Assembly (NCBI RefSeq): GCF_014203895.1
Contig: NZ_JACHJY010000007.1
Coordinates: 434,001 to 498,000, forward strand
Length of the DNA stretch: 64,000 bases
Direction: 5' to 3'
Source: Streptomyces nymphaeiformis
GTDB taxonomy: Bacteria; Actinomycetota; Actinomycetes; Streptomycetales; Streptomycetaceae
Numbering within the stretch: the stretch's first letter is position 1; every line of letters starts with the position of its first letter. Below, one piece after another: positions 59,714 through 64,000 of this stretch. Position numbers and translations under genes: made by a program. The notes below the pieces were generated by a model that worked only from the letters and a program-made list of their open reading frames with translations, had not been told where the DNA came from and did no database searches.

Positions 59714-60313
59714 ATGAAGCACCCACGCACCGTCGACGACGTGATGACCCACGCGATGGTCTCCGCCAGGCTCGACGCACCGGTCAAAGAAATCGTCCAG
59801 TCCATGCGGCGCTGGGGTGTGAGCGCGGTTCCCGTGCTGTCGGCCGAGGGGAGGGTGGTCGGCGTGGTGTCCGAGGCGGACGTACTCGGCAAGGTTCCGG
59901 GAGAGGACGGCGACGGGGCGGGTCCGGTGACGGCGGGCAGTCTGATGTCGGCGCCGGCCGTCACCGTGCCGCGCGGCGCCACAATGGCGGGGGCGGCGCG
60001 GCTGATGGGGCGTGGGCGTCTCAAGCGGCTCCCCGTGGTGGACGAGGAAGGCCGCCCGGTCGGTGTCGTCAGCAGGGGCGACCTGCTCAAGGTCTACCTA
60101 CGCTCCGACGCCGAGCTCGCCGAGGACGTGAGGCACGAACTCCTCACGCACCTGATCGCTGAAGGCGACGCCGCACTCACCGTACGGGTCACGGACGGGG
60201 TGGTGACGCTGGCCGGACGCCTGCCACCATCCGTATCCCCGGATCTGGCCCTGCGGCTCACCCGGGCGGTGCCCGGCGTGGTGGACGCGGCGGCGGAGTT
60301 CACGACCGCGTAG
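59714..60313 (+). CDS. CBS-domain pair with BON domain
   Basis: 199 aa, ATG 59714 with CCGGAGG upstream. CBS VDDVMTHAMVSARLDAPVKE to GVVSEADVLGKVP; CBS SLMSAPAVTVPRGATMAGAA to GVVSRGDLLKVYLR; BON tail AALTVRVTDGVVTLAGRL to VPGVVDAAAEF. Its 3' end overlaps that of the converging DUF1918 gene by 14 bp. Confidence 0.9.
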   Translation: MKHPRTVDDVMTHAMVSARLDAPVKEIVQSMRRWGVSAVPVLSAEGRVVGVVSEADVLGKVPGEDGDGAGPVTAGSLMSAPAVTVPRGATMAGAARLMGRGRLKRLPVVDEEGRPVGVVSRGDLLKVYLRSDAELAEDVRHELLTHLIAEGDAALTVRVTDGVVTLAGRLPPSVSPDLALRLTRAVPGVVDAAAEFTTA

Positions 60314-60566
60314 CGGCCTTCGTGTCATGCGGCGGAAAGTGCTGGACCCGCGCGTCCGGGCCCGGGAACACCAGGGTGACCCTGCCCGTGTCCGACCAGC
60401 GGACGTCGAAGGGGGGAGTGCCGTCCGCGTGGTGGAGCCCGACGATCTCACCGTCACGTCCCTCGTCCCCGACCGTGGAACCGCCCACGATCAGACGGTC
60501 GCCGACGCGAGCCCACAACCCTGCGCGGGGCGTCTCCCGACCTTGCCGTGTTTCAGTCGCAGTCAT
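60300..60566 (-). CDS. DUF1918 protein
   Basis: 88 aa from ATG 60566, after GGCGAGGACC. It holds the DUF1918 pattern ARVGDRLIVGGSTVGDEGRDG and PPFDVRWSDTGRVTLVFPGPD. Small beta-rich protein of unknown function, common in actinobacteria and often near stress genes. Converges with the CBS gene. Confidence 0.9.
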   Translation of the reverse strand: MTATETRQGRETPRAGLWARVGDRLIVGGSTVGDEGRDGEIVGLHHADGTPPFDVRWSDTGRVTLVFPGPDARVQHFPPHDTKAATRS

Positions 60567-60660
60567 GGTCCTCGCCTCCCGGCCCGAGCGACCGGCCACG
60601 GCCCTCCCGGGACCGGTGCTCACGCCTTCCACCATGCGTCCCGATCGGCCGCTCGTCATG

Positions 60661-60694
60661 GGGCCGACCGTCCCGGAAGGGGACCATTCGGCAC
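60661..60694. promoter_or_regulatory. Operator pair P9
   Basis: GGGCCGACCGTCCC (60661-60674) and GGACCATTCGGCAC (60681-60694); centres exactly 20 bp apart, 73 bp before the CBS start at 60767. Confidence 0.6.
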
Positions 60695-60766
60695 TGCCCG
60701 CGGGCCGGTTCCGCGCAGCAGGGTGAGATCTACCGGGGCCGCCTCGTCCCGTGAAGGAGGACCGTC

Positions 60767-61444
60767 ATGCAGCACCGTACGGTTTTCGAGGTGATGACCC
60801 ACAACGTGGTCACCGCCGCCCCCCAGACCCCGTTCAAGCAGATCGCCCGGCTCTTCGCCGAACACGACGTCTCCGCGGTCCCGGTCGTCGACCCCGACCG
60901 ACGCCTGCTCGGCGTGGTCTCGGAGGCCGACCTGCTGCGGGCCACCGCCGAGCTCCCCGACCTGGAGGGCCGTGCGACGGGCGTCCGACTCCTGTCCCAG
61001 GAGCGAGGGATGCCCGATGCGGAGACGGCCGCCCAGCTGATGACCTCGCCGGCCATCACAGCACAGCCGAACTGGAATCTCGTCGAGACGGCCCGGACGA
61101 TGCACCGCAAGGGAGTCAAGCGGCTTCCCGTCATCGACGAGACCGGTCGGCTCGTCGGGATCATCAGTCGCAGCGACCTGCTGCGGCCCTTCCTGCGCAG
61201 TGACACCGCGATCCGTGACGAGATCGAGCACGACGTCCTGGCCGACACTCTACGCCTCGCTCCCGACACCATCCGTGTGACTGTCGACGACGGAGTCGTC
61301 AGGCTCACGGGTCGCGTCGACGAACGCGCCGACGTCCGCGTGATCGTGCGGCTCTGCCGCTCGGTCGACGGAGTGGTCGCCCTGCACGAATCGATCGAGT
61401 ACGCCTACGACAATCTCGCGCTCGACGTGGAGCCACCGCGATGA
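60767..61444 (+). CDS. CBS-domain pair with BON domain
   Basis: 225 aa, ATG 60767 with GAAGGAGG upstream. CBS FEVMTHNVVTAAPQTPFKQI to GVVSEADLLRATA; CBS QLMTSPAITAQPNWNLVETA to GIISRSDLLRPFLR; BON tail TIRVTVDDGVVRLTGRV to VDGVVALHESIEY. Overlaps the acyl-CoA ligase gene by ATGA, which ties a nucleotide-sensing protein to acetate activation. First gene of a unit that continues into pyruvate dehydrogenase. Confidence 0.9.
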   Translation: MQHRTVFEVMTHNVVTAAPQTPFKQIARLFAEHDVSAVPVVDPDRRLLGVVSEADLLRATAELPDLEGRATGVRLLSQERGMPDAETAAQLMTSPAITAQPNWNLVETARTMHRKGVKRLPVIDETGRLVGIISRSDLLRPFLRSDTAIRDEIEHDVLADTLRLAPDTIRVTVDDGVVRLTGRVDERADVRVIVRLCRSVDGVVALHESIEYAYDNLALDVEPPR

Positions 61445-63243
61445 ACGCTCTGTGGGTGGCGCCGGTCATGCCCGACTACGACAGTGCCCGGGCCACGTTC
61501 TCCTGGCGACGCGAGCGGTCCCGGCTCGCCGGGCTTCCGGACGGCGGCATCAACATCGGATACGAGGCGGTCGACCGGCACCTGCGTGAGGGCCACGGCG
61601 ATCGCGCTGCGCTGCGCTGCGTCGGCCGCGACGGCTCCGTGGCGACGGTGACCTTCGCCCGGCTCGCGGCCGAGAGCTCCCGCTTCGCGCACGTGCTGGA
61701 GACGCTCGGCCTGGAACGCGGCGAGCGGGTGTTCACCCTGCTCGGCCGCCGCTTCGAGCTGTACAGCACCGTCCTCGGAACGCTGCGTGCCGGGCGAATC
61801 CTGTGCCCCCTGTTCACCGCCTTCGGTCCCGAACCCGTCGCACTGCGCATGGAGCTGGGCAACGCCCGGGCTCTGGTCACGACCCGGGAGCTGTACGAGC
61901 GCAAAGTGGCCCCGGTACGGCCCCGGCTTCCGCACCTACGACACGTCCTGCTCCTCGACCCCGGGGCCGACCCGCCCCCGGGCACCCTCTCGTTCCCCGC
62001 GCTCACGGACGCCGCGCCGGACGAGTACACGGTGCAGCCGACCGATCCGGCGGAGCCGGCGCTGCTGCACTTCACCAGCGGCACGACAGGCACCCCCAAA
62101 GGCGCGGTACACGTGCACGAGGCGGTCCTCGCCCATCACGTGACCGCCGCCTACGCCCTGGACCTGCACGAAGGCGACGTCTTCTGGTGCACCGCCGACC
62201 CCGGCTGGGTCACCGGCATGTCGTACGGCATCATCGCCCCGCTCACCCACGGCGTGACGACCGTCGTCGACGAAGGAGACTTCGCCCCCGCCCGCTGGTA
62301 CGGGATCCTCGCCGACCAGCACGTCACCGTCTGGTACACGGCTCCCACCGCGCTCCGCATGCTCATGCGGGCCGCCCCGCGCAGCGGCGACCCCATACCC
62401 GCCGCGCGCCACGACCTGTCGTCGCTCCGGTTCGTCGCGAGCGTCGGCGAGCCGCTCAATCCCGAGGCCGTGCACTGGGGCCGGGAGGCACTCGGGCTTC
62501 CGGTCCACGACACGTGGTGGCAGACCGAGACCGGCGCCATCATGATCGCCAATTTCGCGGCCGATCCGGTGCGGCCAGGTTCGATGGGCCGACCGCTTCC
62601 GGGCGTCGAGGCAGCAGTACTGGCGTGCGGCGAGGACGGCCGGGCGTCGGTCACCGGCGGGCACGTCCAGATCCTTGAGGAGCCGGGCGCTCAGGGCGAG
62701 CTCGCCCTGCGGGCGGGCTGGCCGTCGATGTTCCGCGGCTACCTCCACGAACCGGGCCGTTACGAGGCGTGCTTCGCGGACGGGTGGTACCTGACCGGCG
62801 ACCTGGTCAGCCGCGACGCCGACGGCTGGTACTGGTTCGTGGGCCGCGCCGACGACGTCATCAAGTCCGCGGGGCACCTCATCGGGCCGTTCGAGGTGGA
62901 GAGCGCCCTCATGGAGCATCCGGCCGTCGCCGAGGCCGGTGTCATCGGCCGCCCTGACGAGCTGGCGGGCACGATCGTCAAGGCGTTCGTGCTGCCGCGC
63001 CCCGAGTATCCGCCCGACCCCGAACTGCGGCGGGACGTCCTGGCGTTCGCCCGTCGGCGCCTCGGGCCGGCTGTCGCCCCTCGCGAGATCGAGTTCGTCG
63101 AGGACCTGCCCCACACCCGTAGCGGAAAGGTGATGCGCCGCCTGCTGCGGGCCCGCGAACGGGGCCTGCCCGAGGGCGATGTGTCGACGCTGGAGGCACC
63201 CGAACCGGCCGGAACGGCCAGGCCCTCGGGGAAGGAGTCGTGA
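61441..63243 (+). CDS. acsA: Acetyl-CoA synthetase (AMP-forming acyl-CoA ligase)
   Basis: 600 aa, ATG 61441 (ATGA overlap). ANL superfamily motifs: LLHFTSGTTGTPKGAVHVHE (P-loop), WCTADPGWVTGMSYGI, VHDTWWQTETGAIMIA (A5), WYLTGDLVSRDADGWYWFVG (A7/A8), and GKVMRRLLRA with the C-terminal catalytic Lys. The TWWQTETG and DVIKSAGHLIGP motifs favour acetate or short-chain acids. It forms acetyl-CoA from acetate; in this cluster it would salvage overflow acetate. Confidence 0.92.
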   Translation: MNALWVAPVMPDYDSARATFSWRRERSRLAGLPDGGINIGYEAVDRHLREGHGDRAALRCVGRDGSVATVTFARLAAESSRFAHVLETLGLERGERVFTLLGRRFELYSTVLGTLRAGRILCPLFTAFGPEPVALRMELGNARALVTTRELYERKVAPVRPRLPHLRHVLLLDPGADPPPGTLSFPALTDAAPDEYTVQPTDPAEPALLHFTSGTTGTPKGAVHVHEAVLAHHVTAAYALDLHEGDVFWCTADPGWVTGMSYGIIAPLTHGVTTVVDEGDFAPARWYGILADQHVTVWYTAPTALRMLMRAAPRSGDPIPAARHDLSSLRFVASVGEPLNPEAVHWGREALGLPVHDTWWQTETGAIMIANFAADPVRPGSMGRPLPGVEAAVLACGEDGRASVTGGHVQILEEPGAQGELALRAGWPSMFRGYLHEPGRYEACFADGWYLTGDLVSRDADGWYWFVGRADDVIKSAGHLIGPFEVESALMEHPAVAEAGVIGRPDELAGTIVKAFVLPRPEYPPDPELRRDVLAFARRRLGPAVAPREIEFVEDLPHTRSGKVMRRLLRARERGLPEGDVSTLEAPEPAGTARPSGKES

Positions 63244-64000
63244 TGGCCACCGCACAGGGCGACACGTCCGCCAGGACATCGCAGACGAAGCGGCCCCGTC
63301 GCGCTCGGGGACCCGCGACGCCCGCCCTCTCCCCTGCGGCGGCCCACGACCTGGACCTGCTGCGGCAGATGCTGCTCATCCGGCGCTTCGAGGAGCGGTG
63401 TGTCGAGCTGTACAGCGCGGCAGCGATCCGCGGCTTCGTCCACCTCTACATCGGTGAGGAGGCGGTCGCCGTCGGTGTCCACCAGACGCTCTCCGAGCAG
63501 GATGCGGTCGTCTCCACGTACCGCGAACACGGCCACGCGCTGGCCCGTGGGGTACCGCCCGAGGCCGTGATGGCGGAGATGTACGGGAAGGCCACCGGGT
63601 GCAGCCACGGCCGCGGCGGCTCCATGCACCTCTTCGACGCCGGCCGCCGCTTCTACGGCGGCAACGCCATCGTGGGCGGCGGACTGCCGCTCGCGGCGGG
63701 GCTGGCACTCGCCGACCGGATGCGCGGCGATTCCAGAGTGACCTGCTGCTTCTTCGGTGACGGAGCCTTCGCCGAGGGCGAGTTCCACGAGACCGCCAAC
63801 CTGGCGGCGCTCTGGGGGCTGCCCGTGCTCTTCGTCTGCGAGAACAACCTGTACGCGATGGGGACGGCACTCGCCCGCGAACACGCCCAGACGGACCTGG
63901 CGATGAGGGCGGCGTCGTACGGCATGGCGGCCTGGGCTGTCGACGGCATGGACGTACATGCCGTGGAGAAGGCGGCACGCGGAGCGGTCGAGTCGATTCG
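63243..64000 (+). CDS. pdhA: Pyruvate dehydrogenase E1 component alpha subunit (partial)
   Basis: Starts ATG 63243 (TGATG overlap) and runs off the right edge after about 252 codons. Motifs: LLRQMLLIRRFEERCVELYS, FVHLYIGEEAVAVGV, YREHGHALARGV, GCSHGRGGSMHLFD, and the thiamine-diphosphate motif CCFFGDGAFAEGEFHETANL. The beta subunit and E2 are expected just outside the window. A second E1-alpha of this kind outside the main pdh operon fits an alternative complex used in the dormant state (inference). Confidence 0.92.
   Translation, partial: MATAQGDTSARTSQTKRPRRARGPATPALSPAAAHDLDLLRQMLLIRRFEERCVELYSAAAIRGFVHLYIGEEAVAVGVHQTLSEQDAVVSTYREHGHALARGVPPEAVMAEMYGKATGCSHGRGGSMHLFDAGRRFYGGNAIVGGGLPLAAGLALADRMRGDSRVTCCFFGDGAFAEGEFHETANLAALWGLPVLFVCENNLYAMGTALAREHAQTDLAMRAASYGMAAWAVDGMDVHAVEKAARGAVESI

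Noticed and set aside
1..64000. CRISPR arrays
   Set aside because: No series of regularly spaced identical repeats seen; the regular motif in the right half is the short operator pair, not a CRISPR repeat.

Overview
The window is high-GC DNA with GTG/ATG starts, GGAGG-type ribosome sites and many ATGA/GTGA/TGATG gene overlaps. It carries Streptomyces-type IS110 and IS5/ISL2-like elements, and nearly every recognisable protein has an actinobacterial character. It is most likely a Streptomyces chromosome, probably an arm region because it is rich in insertion sequences and accessory genes. This assignment is inferred from sequence character only.

Region 1 (about 1-26,370) is an accessory, defence-rich and IS-battered island. 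It starts with an unrecognised partial gene, a DUF3800 protein, an epoxide-hydrolase remnant, a PD-(D/E)XK (NucS/DUF5655-like) nuclease gene and a truncated tRNA-Arg(TCT). Next comes a complete four-gene Wadjet-type (JetABCD/MksBEFG-like) condensin operon at 4,343-12,255. An alanyl-tRNA editing gene with an XRE-cupin regulator lies divergent from a DUF4297/Cap4-like nuclease gene with a zinc motif. A large protein that fuses an AbiJ-NTD3-like domain to a Ser/Thr kinase follows, and then a PD-(D/E)XK defence gene broken by an IS. The mobile elements are two IS110 elements with long matching 5' non-coding ends (candidate bridge RNAs), three complete IS5/ISL2-like elements, and remnants. One IS110 is inserted inside an IS5-like transposase remnant and the other abuts the end of a second IS5-like element.

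Region 2 (about 26,600-64,000) is a well-ordered stress/dormancy cluster. It resembles the OsdR/OsdK (DevR/DosR-like) regulon known from Streptomyces coelicolor and the DosR regulon of Mycobacterium tuberculosis. It holds a NarL-type response regulator and a GAF-GAF histidine kinase, six universal stress proteins, seven CBS-domain proteins (several with BON), two P-type ATPases, an Acg-like nitroreductase, an Hsp20, an Rv1733c-like membrane protein and an Hrp1-like CBS protein. It also has a cAMP-type sensor protein, flavodoxins and a beta-CASP RNase. Metabolic genes include a GH65 phosphorylase with its HAD mutase, an alcohol dehydrogenase, PEP synthase, acetyl-CoA synthetase and pyruvate dehydrogenase E1 alpha (cut by the window end).

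The striking regulatory feature of region 2 is a repeated intergenic architecture. Palindromes of the form GGNCC-N4-GGNCC occur in tandem pairs whose centres are about 20 bp apart, at eleven places, mostly 50-110 bp before start codons. The co-located NarL-type regulator is the obvious candidate to bind them. The likely role of the cluster is survival under oxygen or energy limitation: protein protection (Hsp20, USPs), ion balance (ATPases), nucleotide-level sensing (CBS, cNMP domain) and re-routing of pyruvate, PEP, acetate and disaccharides. Three genes (alaX, a flavodoxin, a helical protein) carry apparent one-base frameshifts in short G/C runs, which are either real decay or assembly errors.
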